Below, one piece after another: positions 37,601 through 44,734 of a DNA stretch of 64,000 bases. How positions within the stretch are numbered: the first letter of the stretch is position 1; each line of letters opens with the position of its first letter. A model generated the notes under the pieces. It saw nothing but the letters and a program-made list of their open reading frames with translations, did no database searches and had not been told where the DNA came from. The stretch comes from Alphaproteobacteria bacterium (GTDB lineage Bacteria; Pseudomonadota; Alphaproteobacteria; Rhizobiales; Amorphaceae). Location: contig JAUIJH010000004.1 in NCBI GenBank assembly GCA_030431335.1, positions 1-64,000 of the forward strand, read 5' to 3'. The position numbers and the translations under genes are program-made.

Positions 37601-38526
37601 TAGACGGTGATGCCGACATCGCCGCCGGCGCCAGCCTTGGCGTTGAAGTACATGCCCGGCACCCGCCCGGTGGACGAGCCGCCCTGGCTGAGCCCGACGA
37701 CGCCGGACGTGGACCCGGTGACATCGCCCGACGTCACGATGGTGACGGTCCCGGCGGTGGCGCCGTCATAGACGGCCCAGCCGTCGCCGGCGCGGATCAT
37801 GGCGTAGATGCCGCCGCCGACGCTGCTCGACACCGAGCCGGAATTGGTGATCGAGATGTTGCCACTGTCGCCGCCGGGCGAATCGACGGCGGTGTCGTCG
37901 TTGAGATACCAGGTGGCGCTGCCGCGCGAGACGACGGAAATGCCGTTCTGCTGCTTGCCCGCCAGCATCGACAGGTCGCCCTGCGACGTGCCGGGCGGCA
38001 AGATCAGCGCGGTGTCGGCCGCCTCCGTCACGGTGATTGCGGCGCTGTTGTTCACCGTGATGTTGAGGCCCGGCTGGCCGGTCTGCGGGCGCGTATAGGT
38101 CTTATATTCGGAGGTGAAGTAGTCGTAGATCTGCTGGCTGGGCGCGTTCTGGTAGAACATGTAGGCGCCGCCGTAGGCGTATTGCGGCGTGCTCAGCGTG
38201 TCGCCCGAACTGATGGTGCAGGTGAACGTGGTTTTCGGGATCGTCGTATCGGCGGGCTGCTTTTTGCCGCCCGCGTCGAGCACGTAGCTGCTGACGGAGG
38301 GGCTGCAGCTCGTCTGCGCATAGGCGCGCGAGTAGATCGGGATCGGCAGGCCGGCGAACGAACCCGCCAGCGCCGTCGTCTGGAACAGCAGCGAGGATGC
38401 CACCCGGCGGATCCGGCGCTTGCGGACGCCTGACGAGGTGGAGCCGGCCGCATCCGAAATCGCGCTAAGATTGAGGTTTTCGGCCTCAATCGCGCGTTTG
38501 TTGCGTATGCCGGTTTTCGCCATCAT
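31645..38526 (-). CDS. Giant autotransporter with Gly-rich AQSIGGGGG repeats
   Basis: About 2293 residues from ATG 38526 (ATG 38523 equally possible; a TTG at 38604 has no ribosome site and no conserved sequence). The N-terminus has a long basic pre-signal region, then SSLLFQTTALAGSFAGLP and a cut near AYAQ, like extended signal peptides of large type V secreted proteins. The passenger is Gly/Ser/Thr/Ala-rich, with a central block of 16 repeats per ~66 residues. The C-terminal ~285 residues are an outer-membrane beta-barrel starting at ECAWGRALG and ending SLRFGYRF with terminal Phe. It is probably a surface fibre involved in adhesion or aggregation; this role is inferred. The gene stands alone and is convergent with the hydroxylase operon. 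Confidence 0.88.
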   Translation of the reverse strand: MMAKTGIRNKRAIEAENLNLSAISDAAGSTSSGVRKRRIRRVASSLLFQTTALAGSFAGLPIPIYSRAYAQTSCSPSVSSYVLDAGGKKQPADTTIPKTTFTCTISSGDTLSTPQYAYGGAYMFYQNAPSQQIYDYFTSEYKTYTRPQTGQPGLNITVNNSAAITVTEAADTALILPPGTSQGDLSMLAGKQQNGISVVSRGSATWYLNDDTAVDSPGGDSGNISITNSGSVSSSVGGGIYAMIRAGDGWAVYDGATAGTVTIVTSGDVTGSTSGVVGLSQGGSSTGRVPGMYFNAKAGAGGDVGITVYDSVSATKSGPAVLGASYGGNSRRSKSTFLKYSAVVSTFEQIFLQPSIGKPFGFFMGGAGGDAGDVTVAVGASGKAFGGTISSVSSGDINSDSVARASGAGIAATSIGGHGVPIYGPGTGTYYYYAGGDGGTVTLSVTATSDAKITTAGEGSPAVIAQSAGGPSNAGYYNTAQGGDGAAVTVTLTGGGTISTAQAYSSGIVAQSLGGAGQSTFDNATAGLAGAGGAVKVNNDFAITTKGDRSHGLVAQSAAASFGYGIYTYDGDGDVVWGDLNDSSTGSQAVTVGNTGAIEVYGTDAHGLVAQSIGGGGGILSSTATLAVDSDGLLSPKGGQQVGGYSGRASGAAVTVTNSGAITTHGGYSGQSSSTSVKLGGGIAILAQSIGGGGGFNSGTGAYGTIGGGSSSSSGSNGSNGGAVTVTNSGALTTSGAEGHGIVAQSIGGGGGTGRNATGLFKAVGGAGGAGGDSGAVQVDNSAAITVGGDYAAGIVAQSIGGGGGQGGQASAWGLFYSNAIGGSGGQGGDGNQAEIVMDAGSAISTKGDHGIGILAQAIGGGGGTGGAAKSSAAGLGIAIAFATGGSGKGGGNANGEARVELSGTVTTAGTDAKGIVVQSIGGGGGSGGASTAKAVSEGVPLNEDDSQTLSLNLTFSHGGSAANGGDGDSARVYIYDGGSVTTSGDGATAVLVQSIGGGGGSGGDATATATSKTLPEIGGSDDDIKNYEIEVGLTLGGSGGNGGNASNAYGHSDGPIVTTGDLADGLVVQSIGGGGGAGGVGKGSTSTEKGATTGTLTMTMGGKGGAGGSGGYVQAGISSTGSIAASGAGSRGIVAQSIGGGGGVGGGADGADGADWDVTLNVGGSGGDGSQSDRVFAWNAGTITTHGDGAEAILAQSIGGGGGAGGLGTSSVVLQKDKDDDDDGGDSGGDSGGGGSSATIASSSDDDSYNFSANLGGGSGGKGGNADNVYIGIAKEGGTLKTGTIKTYGAFSPGVHAHSIGGGGGSAAVTNSSDGSSTTSNTASVSLGTAAGGGGHGGTVTVYASNVYTAGFNSHAIIAQSIGGGGGTGVAAGFAFEKVKLNLGSSDSEGDENNGGAVAVTVESGFTVATKDDNSSGIIAQSIGAGGGIGIVALGTASDENDDSLSAITTIELGSTSHQEDETTLDADTVTIDNNGTIHTEGDRSFGIVAQSIGGGGGFHSASSANIDTVSFVTDQHRAGSGAVTVTLTGGTIETSGDGAVGIIAQSVAGGGGLAADLNGKVYNYYKSSTDYSYDNKTDKRYSAAVTVTVDAKSSIATTGKYAHGIIAQSILGGGGIFEKNGKTYIGSINRDTYGDKSSVVYVTVDGSVSVASDSNAWAVLLQGQDGDSTVTVGSGGTISGPTGSGGGAVYAAIHNNGSVVIDSTGTISGNLDKNVGGQKEPLSAGTANPPAAAGGTEPGTVRFLNQGIGTFVSGQLANVDTIYNAGTIDIGGTGTTLKTVVTGDLIGVGSEGSRYTVADLGMNRRFEAVSYHDRTGTKTWRSATTSQGGFIDNVDVDMEKGVNDQLVVQGDFAGSWAARIDPVSLLPKQRLDLIRVAGNDTSDVTVLPSLVFSFAEQALSDAGWKGFEAKAAFVGTGVPLDRNSLAASRGLQSAWDRLAEGTAQTVSFGGERISMAQAFAAFHDATPETFGPLLQAVIAQTSTAPVAAAPQSAVTAANSVLSCPAFTTGATLEEGECAWGRALGMYTDQDASSVAAGYTEKSFGFQAGGQKALGDGWFLGGSLTYENSDFRNDSGTEKLDAQSFVGALAVKKEIGPWLFAVAAGAGYTWGDSSRHVSLGSLSAIAEAEPKSALFFARARTSYEFTFDEHFYMRPMVDLDIIGVHQGGYTESGAGALNLVVGDNSQLLLGVTPGFELGARVNPTPELPVRLFAGAGLTFLSDDDWESSVRFAGVSSMESFGTYMPINDTVARVTAGIDLQHFKGIEMKLQYDGAFADDYQSHGGSLRFGYRF
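33672..36705 (-). repeat. Sixteen coding repeats of the (I/V/L)xAQSIGGGGG motif
   Basis: Within the autotransporter, 16 copies of the core AQSIGGGGG recur on average every ~200 bp; 13 have the exact IGGGGG and the last few drift (SIGAGGG, SVAGGGG, SILGGGG). Units often read G-D-x-A-x-G-I-x-A-Q-S-I-G-G-G-G-G-x-G-G. Upstream of 36705 weaker relatives occur (AQSLGGAG, AQSAGGP, ATSIGGHG). The GCC-rich DNA encoding the glycines could permit unequal recombination and length variation. Confidence 0.9.
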
Positions 38527-38722
38527 CAATCTCGCCTGCAGCCGTGCCTGGGCAACGTACTGCAAGGAATTGAACCGTCGGCATAAACCGGCCGTCTCCG
38601 ACAACGAACGAGGGCAAGTTCTGTGCGGCTGTTACATATTGCCTACAGTTCACTCGGATCCAAAATGACCTACTTAAAATTGAACCGACGTGCGCAATAG
38701 TGCGTCGCCCGTCCCGCGCGCG

Positions 38723-38920
38723 TCACCCGCCGGCAAGGCGCAGCAGCCACTCGATGCCCCACAGGACGAAGGAGCCGCTGTTCGTCAACGCCACCAGGAA
38801 GGCGACGAGGGCGGCCAGCACAGCGATGCCGGCGACGAGCAGCCCGATCCCGGCGGCGACGGACAGGACGAGGGACCACCCCGACGACCGTGCGCGGGAG
38901 GCCGCGCCTAAGCGAAACAT
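38723..38920 (-). CDS. Small membrane protein, unknown function
   Basis: 65 residues from ATG 38920, which has GGAAGGTGAC just upstream; a longer in-frame start at 39022 lacks such a site. The sequence is a short basic head, then two hydrophobic stretches: SLVLSVAAGIGLLVAGIAVL and LAALVAFLVAL, then WGIEWLLRLAGG. No family recognised. It is transcribed in the same direction as the autotransporter, 197 bp upstream of it. That gap is the likely autotransporter promoter region: it is AT-rich near 38640-38685 and carries a 13-bp imperfect direct repeat AATTGAACCGnCG (38568 and 38678). The region 38921-39163 has no visible feature. Confidence 0.5.
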   Translation of the reverse strand: MFRLGAASRARSSGWSLVLSVAAGIGLLVAGIAVLAALVAFLVALTNSGSFVLWGIEWLLRLAGG

Positions 38921-39163
38921 GTCGTCACCTTCCGGCCGCGAGGGCGCCAAAGCCGCATCCGAACAGCCGCTCCGAGCGGTCTTGGCGCGTTTCCCTGTCA
39001 TGGCGAGTTCGTGCATCGCCACGGCGGATGCAAGGGGAGCCGCGGCGAATGCGCGTTGCGGGCGGCACGCGGCAGCCGCGCGAACGCGTCCGTCCGCCAG
39101 GGATGGCGCCGGGAATCGCCGCGATCGCGCCGCGTTGCCGCACTTTGCCCTCGCAGCGGGGGC

Positions 39164-40102
39164 TCAGCGGGCGCGGGGGCGGCGCGGCCTGTCGGGCAGC
39201 AGGCCGCCGGGGCGCCACAGCAGGATGGCGCACAGGGCGAGGCCGATCATCACGATCTGCAGCGAGGCCGCGCGGGCCTGGAGCTCGGCCGGCACCACCG
39301 CGCCGATCAGCGCGCCCGAGGCGGCCCAGATCGCCCACACCAGCACCGCGCCGAGGATGGCGCCGCGATTGTTGCCGCTGCCGCCGACGATCAGCATCGC
39401 CCACACCTGGAAGGTGAGCGTGGGCAGGAAATTCTCCGGCGCGATGAAGCCGACGAAATGCGCCTGCACGGCGCCGGCGAGCCCCATCACCGCCCCGCCC
39501 ACGGTGAACGCCTGGATGCGCAGGCGCCGTGGGCTCTTGCCCAGCGCCTCGGCGGCGGTCTCGTCCTCGCGCACGGCGCGCAGGATGCGGCCCCACGGGC
39601 TGCGCGCCAGGCACTCCAGCACGGCATAGACCGCCAACACCGTGGCGGCGACGAGGGCGAGATTGGCGAACCCGAACAGCGCCGGGTCGCTCGCCCACGC
39701 GCCGAACGGGCGCGGAATGAAGGTGATGCCGAACGGCCCGCCCGTCAGCGGCGTGAGGTTGAGGACGGCGAGCTGCACCGCCACCGCCACGCCGAAGGTG
39801 GTGATGGCGAGATAGTCGGCGCGCAGGCGGATGGTGAGCCAGGCGACGAGGTTGGCGAGCAGCGCCGCCGCCGCCGCCGCCGCGAGCCAGCCGACGGGCA
39901 GCGGCAGATCGAAGCCGCCGATGCGGCCCTCGGTTGCGGGCGTCGTCAGGATGGCGGAGGTGTAGGCGCCCACGGCGACGAAGGCGGCGACACCCACGTT
40001 GAACAGCCCCGTCTGGCCCCACTGCACATTGAGGCCGAGGGTGATGAGCGCGTAGCTGAGCGCGACGGTGCCGAAGAAGGTGGCGTAGGCGACGAACTCC
40101 AA
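39164..40102 (-). CDS. livM: Branched-chain amino acid-type ABC permease LivM
   Basis: 312 residues, TTG start at 40102 just after the livH stop. LNVQWGQTGLFNVGVAAFVAVGAYTSA and GGSGNNRGAILGAV (first part LNVQWGQTGLFNVG) are LivM signatures; about nine membrane helices. With LivH it forms the channel. Members of this family import branched-chain amino acids but also urea, amides, aromatic acids and other carboxylates, so the true substrate is open. Confidence 0.9.
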   Translation of the reverse strand: MEFVAYATFFGTVALSYALITLGLNVQWGQTGLFNVGVAAFVAVGAYTSAILTTPATEGRIGGFDLPLPVGWLAAAAAAALLANLVAWLTIRLRADYLAITTFGVAVAVQLAVLNLTPLTGGPFGITFIPRPFGAWASDPALFGFANLALVAATVLAVYAVLECLARSPWGRILRAVREDETAAEALGKSPRRLRIQAFTVGGAVMGLAGAVQAHFVGFIAPENFLPTLTFQVWAMLIVGGSGNNRGAILGAVLVWAIWAASGALIGAVVPAELQARAASLQIVMIGLALCAILLWRPGGLLPDRPRRPRAR

Positions 40103-40105
40103 GGC

Positions 40106-41017
40106 TCAGCCCCCCGCCCGGCCGAACAGGCCGTTGGGGCGCACCACCAGGATCGCGACCAGGAGCATGAAGGCCGCGCCGGCGCGCCACTCCGCGCCGA
40201 GGAAGGCGACGGTGAGCGCCTCGCCGAGGCCGACGACGAGGCCGCCCACCACGGCCCCCGGCAAGCTGCCGACGCCGCCGAGGATGGCGGCGGCGAACAG
40301 CGGCAGCAGGAGGTCGAACCCCATGGTGGGGCGGATCTGGATCAGGAGCCCCGCGGTGATCCCCGCCGCGCAGGCGAGGGCGGCACCCAGCACCCACACG
40401 AGGCGGATGGTGCGGTCGACGTCGATGCCCGCCAGCGCCGCCAGGGCCGGGTTCTCGCGCACCGCGCGCATGGCGCGGCCGGCGGCGGTGCGGGTGACGA
40501 AGAGGTGCACCGCCACCACCAGCACGGCGGTGAGGGCGAGCGCGGCGAGCTGGTCGGGCGTGACGCGCAGCCCGCCCGGCAGGCGCATGGCGATCTGCAG
40601 CTCGCGCGTAAAATAGGCCGGGCTCGCGGTGTAGACGAACTCGATGCCCGAGCGCAGCGCCAGCGAGGCGCCGAAGCTCGCCATCACGATGATGATGACC
40701 GCCGCCCCGCGCCGGCGCAGGCGCTGGAACAGCACCGCGTCGAGCGCCAGCGCCAGCGCCGCGGTGGCGACCATCGCCCCGAGCGCCGCCAGGACGATCG
40801 CCCAGCCGAACGAGAACGGCCCGATGGGCGCCGTTCCGCCCACCGCCGCCCCGATGAGGGCGGCGAGGCTGAGCGCGAAGTAGGCCCCCGCGGTGACGAG
40901 CTCGCCGTGGGCGAAATTGGGAAAGCGCAGGATGGAATAGACGAGCGTGAGCCCGATGGCGCCGAGCCCGATCATCGACCCGGCCACGATCCCGTCGACG
41001 AAGACTTGCGGGTTCAT
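40106..41017 (-). CDS. livH: Branched-chain amino acid-type ABC permease LivH
   Basis: 303 residues. GSMIGLGAIGLTLVYSILRFPNFAHGE (key part LGAIGLTLVYSILRF) and GGVGSLPGAVVGGLVVG are family signatures. It starts with an ATG overlapping the livF stop by four bases. It is one half of the inner-membrane channel of the importer encoded by this operon. Confidence 0.92.
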   Translation of the reverse strand: MNPQVFVDGIVAGSMIGLGAIGLTLVYSILRFPNFAHGELVTAGAYFALSLAALIGAAVGGTAPIGPFSFGWAIVLAALGAMVATAALALALDAVLFQRLRRRGAAVIIIVMASFGASLALRSGIEFVYTASPAYFTRELQIAMRLPGGLRVTPDQLAALALTAVLVVAVHLFVTRTAAGRAMRAVRENPALAALAGIDVDRTIRLVWVLGAALACAAGITAGLLIQIRPTMGFDLLLPLFAAAILGGVGSLPGAVVGGLVVGLGEALTVAFLGAEWRAGAAFMLLVAILVVRPNGLFGRAGG

Positions 41018-41742
41018 GCCGCCGCCGCCGCCGTGCCGAGGAAGAGGGCGCCCAGATCGTCGCGCGCGGCGAGGTCGGCGGCGGGCGCGTCGAGCCGGAC
41101 GCGGCCGTCCACCAGGATGATGCCGCGCGAGACGACCGCGAGCGCCGCGCGCACGTTCTGCTCCACCAGGATGATCGTGGTGCCGGCCGCGTTGATGCGG
41201 GCGAGGGTGGTGAACACGTCGTGGGCGAGGCGGGGGGAGAGGCCGGCGGACGGCTCGTCGAGGATGATGGCGTCGGGCGACACGATGAGCGCGCGGGCGA
41301 CGGCGAGCATCTGGCGCTGGCCGCCCGACAGGCTGCCGGCGGGCCGGTGCGGGGCGCGCGCGAGGTCGGGGAACATCGCGTGCATCGCGCCGATGCGCGC
41401 CGCCCGTGCCGCGCGCGGCAGCACCTCGGCCGCGATCTGGAGGTTTTCCGCGATGGAGAGGGTGGCGAAGATGTTCTCCGTCTGCGGCACGAAGGCGAGG
41501 CCGGCGCCGAGCACCTTGTGCGCGGGCAGCCCGGTGAGGAGCGTGTCGCCCAGGAAGGCGGCACCGCCGAAGGTGGCCGCGGCCCCCGCCACGGCCTTGA
41601 CGAGGGTCGACTTGCCGGCCCCGTTGGGCCCGAAGATGCCGACGAACTCGCCCGCCGCGACGGCGAAATCGACGCCCTTCACGATGGGCAGGTCGCGCTC
41701 GTAGCCAGCGACCAGGCCGTCGAGGCGGACGGGCCGGCTCAT
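41014..41742 (-). CDS. livF: ABC ATPase LivF
   Basis: 242 residues from ATG 41742, overlapping the livG stop. Walker A GPNGAGKST (~38-45), FVPQTENIFATLSIAENL typical of LivF, signature LSGGQRQML, Walker B AIILDEPSAGLSP, then VEQNVRAAL. It hydrolyses ATP to drive import together with LivG. Confidence 0.93.
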   Translation of the reverse strand: MSRPVRLDGLVAGYERDLPIVKGVDFAVAAGEFVGIFGPNGAGKSTLVKAVAGAAATFGGAAFLGDTLLTGLPAHKVLGAGLAFVPQTENIFATLSIAENLQIAAEVLPRAARAARIGAMHAMFPDLARAPHRPAGSLSGGQRQMLAVARALIVSPDAIILDEPSAGLSPRLAHDVFTTLARINAAGTTIILVEQNVRAALAVVSRGIILVDGRVRLDAPAADLAARDDLGALFLGTAAAAA

Positions 41743-42527
41743 ACCGCCTCGCCGAGATAGGCGGCGACCACGTCGGGCTGCGCGAGGACCGCCTCGGCCG
41801 GCCCTTCGGCCAGCAGGCGGCCCGACGCCATCACCACCACGCGCGGGCACAGGGCCCGGATCAGCTCGATGTTGTGCTCGATCAGGAGCACGCTGACGCC
41901 GTTGGCGTTGATGTCGGCGATGCGGGCGGCGATGGTGTCCATCAGCGCCGGGTTCACGCCCGCGGCCGGCTCGTCGAGCAGGAGCACGGTGGGGTCGGCC
42001 ATCAACAGCCGCGCGAGCTCGAGCAGCTTGCGCTGGCCGCCGGACAGGACGCGGGCCGGCTCGTTGGCGAGGTGGGTGAGGGAGACGAACGCCAGCAGCG
42101 CCGCGGCCTGCTCGCGCGCGGCGCGCTCGTCGCGCCGGGTGCGCAAGGGGGCGAAGAGGCCGGCGCCGAGCCGCTCGCCGGTCTGCCCCTGCGCGCCGAC
42201 GAGCATGTTGTCCATCACGCTCATGGCCGGAAACGGGCGCGGGATCTGGAAGGTGCGGCCGAGGCCGCGGGCGATGCGGCGGCTCGCGCCCTCGCGCGAA
42301 ACTTCGGCGCCGGCGAGGTGGATGGCGCCGGCATCGGGCGTCAGGCTGCCGGCGAGGAGATTGAACAGCGTGGTCTTGCCCGCCCCGTTGGGGCCGACGA
42401 GGCCCAGCATCTCGCCCCGCCCCAGCGCCAGCGACATGCCGTCCACCGCAACCAGCCCGGCGAAGCGCTTGGTGATGGCGGTGGCCGACAGGATCGGCGC
42501 GAAGGAATCGGCGATGCTGGGGGGCAT
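41739..42527 (-). CDS. livG: ABC ATPase LivG
   Basis: 262 residues from ATG 42527; an upstream in-frame start would cross the gntR promoter and is rejected. Walker A GPNGAGKTT, FQIPRPFPAMSVMDNMLVG typical of LivG, signature LSGGQRKLLELAR, Walker B VLLLDEPAAGVNP, then LIEHNIELI. It is the first gene of the leftward livG-F-H-M operon and faces a GntR regulator across a 58-bp gap with a long inverted repeat. Confidence 0.93.
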   Translation of the reverse strand: MPPSIADSFAPILSATAITKRFAGLVAVDGMSLALGRGEMLGLVGPNGAGKTTLFNLLAGSLTPDAGAIHLAGAEVSREGASRRIARGLGRTFQIPRPFPAMSVMDNMLVGAQGQTGERLGAGLFAPLRTRRDERAAREQAAALLAFVSLTHLANEPARVLSGGQRKLLELARLLMADPTVLLLDEPAAGVNPALMDTIAARIADINANGVSVLLIEHNIELIRALCPRVVVMASGRLLAEGPAEAVLAQPDVVAAYLGEAV

Positions 42528-42534
42528 TTGCTCG

Positions 42535-42576
42535 TTGCGAACTTTGTGATCACAACGTATCGTATCACAAAGTTCG
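42535..42576. promoter_or_regulatory. Divergent livG / gntR promoter with 13-bp inverted repeat
   Basis: CGAACTTTGTGAT (42538-42550) and ATCACAAAGTTCG (42564-42576) are perfect inverted arms around a 13-bp spacer. A second, self-contained palindrome TTGTGATCACAA (42544-42555) overlaps the left arm. On the + strand TTGCGA (42535-42540), 17 bp, TATCGT (42558-42563) forms a promoter that these sites would cover. FCD-type GntR regulators commonly bind such elements, so autoregulation and control of the transporter are likely. Confidence 0.75.
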
Positions 42577-42585
42577 AGGAAAGAG

Positions 42586-43335
42586 GTGACGACGATCTCC
42601 GCCCGCCAGAACCCGTCCCCTCCCCCCGCCGAGGCCGCCGCGCCCGGCGGGCTCGACAGTCTCGCCCCGGTGTCGCGCCCCACGGTGCAGGATGTGGTCT
42701 ACGCGCAGTTGCGCGGCTCGCTCATCCAGGGCGCCATCGATGCCGGGCAGACGCTGAAGATCCGCGATCTCGCGGGGCGGCTGTCGGTCTCCACCATGCC
42801 GGTGCGCGAGGCGCTGGCGCGGCTCGTCTCGGAAGGCGCGCTCGAGGCGCTGCCCAACCGCACGGTGCGCGTGCGCCCGCTCACCCGCGCCCGGCTCGAC
42901 GATCTGGAGCGCGCGCGCCGGCTGATCGAGGGCGAGCTGCTGGCCTTCGCGCTGCCGCGCATCGCGGCCGATGCCGCCGCGCTCGACCGGCTCGCCCGCC
43001 TCACGCAGGCGTACGACGAGCTCGCCCCGCCGGCCCTCGACGCCTCGGCCGAGACCGCCGATCTCAACCACGCCTTCCACTTCGCGATCTACGGGGCGGC
43101 GGGCTCGGAGGTTCTGCTGCCCATCGTCGAGGCGCTGTGGGTGCAGTCCGGCCCGGTGGTGCGGCTCGCCGCGGCGCTGTTCCCCAAGGCGGAGCAGGCG
43201 CGGGCGACGGAGCATCACCACGCCATCATCCGCGCCATCCGCGCCGGAGACGCGGCGGCCGCCCGTGCCGCGCTCGGCGCCGACATCGGCCGCGCCTTCG
43301 CCCTGGTGCGCGCCTCGCTGCCGGAGGACGCATGA
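42586..43335 (+). CDS. GntR-family (FCD domain) transcriptional regulator
   Basis: 249 residues, GTG start with GAGGAAAG upstream. N-terminal winged helix: VVYAQLRGSLIQGAI and STMPVREALARLVSEGALE (~68-86). The C-terminal helical FCD ligand domain carries metal/ligand residues in DLNHAFHFAIY and EHHHAII. It probably senses a carboxylate or amino acid and controls the divergent liv operon and its own operon. It overlaps the next gene by four bases. Confidence 0.9.
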   Translation: MTTISARQNPSPPPAEAAAPGGLDSLAPVSRPTVQDVVYAQLRGSLIQGAIDAGQTLKIRDLAGRLSVSTMPVREALARLVSEGALEALPNRTVRVRPLTRARLDDLERARRLIEGELLAFALPRIAADAAALDRLARLTQAYDELAPPALDASAETADLNHAFHFAIYGAAGSEVLLPIVEALWVQSGPVVRLAAALFPKAEQARATEHHHAIIRAIRAGDAAAARAALGADIGRAFALVRASLPEDA

Positions 43336-43682
43336 CCGAGGAGGATGCCTTCGAGCTCTACGATCTCAAGGTGGAGGTGGTCGCCCCCGAGGGCGCGCGC
43401 CTCTATTGCGGCGCCACGCCGGGCGACCATTTCGAGCTGCGCGGCGAGATGCTGTACCTGCCGCCGGGCCAGGGCTTCTCGATCTATTCGCTGGCGGCGC
43501 TCCTGCCGCTGCTGCCGGCCAAGCAGCGCCCCACCCACCCCAACGACTGGATGACGAGCGACGCCGAAGTCGCCTGTCCCGACCCCAACTGCCCGTCCAC
43601 CTTCCGCATCTCGCGTACCGGCAAGCGCACCTTCCGCCATGCCGAGACGACCGCCGTGCCGCTGCCCGGCACCGAGGACTGA
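43332..43682 (+). CDS. TIGR04076-family small protein
   Basis: 116 residues. YDLKVEVVAPEGARLYCGA, GDHFELRGEMLYLPPGQGFSIYSLAALLPLLPAKQR (key part GDHFEL and LAALLPLLPAKQR) and ACPDPNCPSTFRI match the TIGR04076 family, small proteins of unknown role often beside aldo/keto reductases. The cysteines at CPDPNC could bind a metal. It lies between gntR and the reductase with tight spacing, which suggests they work together. Confidence 0.7.
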   Translation: MTEEDAFELYDLKVEVVAPEGARLYCGATPGDHFELRGEMLYLPPGQGFSIYSLAALLPLLPAKQRPTHPNDWMTSDAEVACPDPNCPSTFRISRTGKRTFRHAETTAVPLPGTED

Positions 43683-43684
43683 CC

Positions 43685-44734
43685 ATGGAACGCTTCACCC
43701 TCGCCCCGGGCGCGCAGATCAGCCGAGTGATCCGCGGCGGCTGGCAGCTCGCCGGCGGCCACGGCGCGGTGGATGCCGCCGCCGCCATCGACGATCTCAT
43801 CGCCACCGCCGACGCCGGCATCACCACCTTCGACTGCGCCGACATCTATACGGGCGTGGAAGAGATCATGGGCGCCTTCCGCGCCGCGTATGCCGACCGT
43901 CGCGGCGCAGAGGCGGCCAAGGCGATCCGCATCCACACCAAGTGCGTGCCCGACCTTGCGCGCCTCGGCAGCCTCACCAAGGCCGACATCGAGGCGATGA
44001 TCGACGCCGCGCTGAAGCGCCTGCGCACCGAGCGCATCGACCTGGTGCAATTCCATTGGTGGGACTACGAGGCGCCGGGCTGGCTGGAGGCGGCGACCTG
44101 GCTCGCCGACCTCAAGCGCGCCGGCAAGATCGACCTCCTCGGCGGCACCAATTTCGATACCGAGCGCATGGTGGCGATGATCGAGGCGGGCGTGCCGCTG
44201 GCCACGATGCAGGTGCAATATTCGGTGCTCGACCGGCGGCCGCACCACAAGATGGTGGCGGCGGCCGCGACCCACGGCGTGCACCTGTTGTGTTACGGCA
44301 CCGTGGCGGGCGGCTTCCTGTCCGACCGCTGGCTCGGCGTGCCGGAGCCGGCCGAGCCGCTCGAGAACCGCTCGCTGACCAAGTACAAGCTGATCATCGA
44401 CGATGCCGGCGGGTGGGACGCCTTCCAGACCCTGCTCGCGGACCTGCGCGAGGTGGCCGACGCCACCCACACCGACATCGCCACCGTGGCGAGCCGCGCC
44501 GTGCTCGACTGGCCGCAGGTGGCCGGGGTGATCGTGGGCGCGCGCAACGCGGCGCACCTGGCGCGCAACCTCGAGGTGGGCGCGCTGGCGCTGACCGCCC
44601 GCCAGCACGCCGCCCTGGAGCACGCGGCGGAGGCACTGAACCCCATCGCCGGCGACGTCTACACGCTGGAGCGCGACCGCACCGGCCGTCATGGCGCGAT
44701 CATGAAATACAACCTCAACCAAGGTGCCGCATGA
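43685..44734 (+). CDS. Aldo/keto reductase
   Basis: 349 residues. The catalytic tetrad is visible: Asp50 or 53 (FDCADIYTG), Tyr55, Lys86 (IHTKC) and His124 (QFHWWD). GTNFDTERMV and the late IVGARNAAHLARNL (NADPH phosphate binding) complete the (beta/alpha)8 barrel. The likely reaction is reduction or oxidation of an aldehyde/ketone from the compound imported by the Liv transporter. Its stop overlaps the next ATG by four bases. Confidence 0.88.
   Translation: MERFTLAPGAQISRVIRGGWQLAGGHGAVDAAAAIDDLIATADAGITTFDCADIYTGVEEIMGAFRAAYADRRGAEAAKAIRIHTKCVPDLARLGSLTKADIEAMIDAALKRLRTERIDLVQFHWWDYEAPGWLEAATWLADLKRAGKIDLLGGTNFDTERMVAMIEAGVPLATMQVQYSVLDRRPHHKMVAAAATHGVHLLCYGTVAGGFLSDRWLGVPEPAEPLENRSLTKYKLIIDDAGGWDAFQTLLADLREVADATHTDIATVASRAVLDWPQVAGVIVGARNAAHLARNLEVGALALTARQHAALEHAAEALNPIAGDVYTLERDRTGRHGAIMKYNLNQGAA

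Noticed and set aside
38527-38604. TTG-initiated 26-residue extension of the autotransporter
   Set aside because: No ribosome-binding site, and it crosses an AT-rich likely promoter/leader; the ATG pair at 38526/38523 gives a normal extended signal.
38568-38690. 13-bp imperfect direct repeat AATTGAACCGnCG at 38568 and 38678 upstream of the autotransporter
   Set aside because: Short, single pair, with no regulator nearby; recorded with the small membrane protein but too weak for a separate claim.
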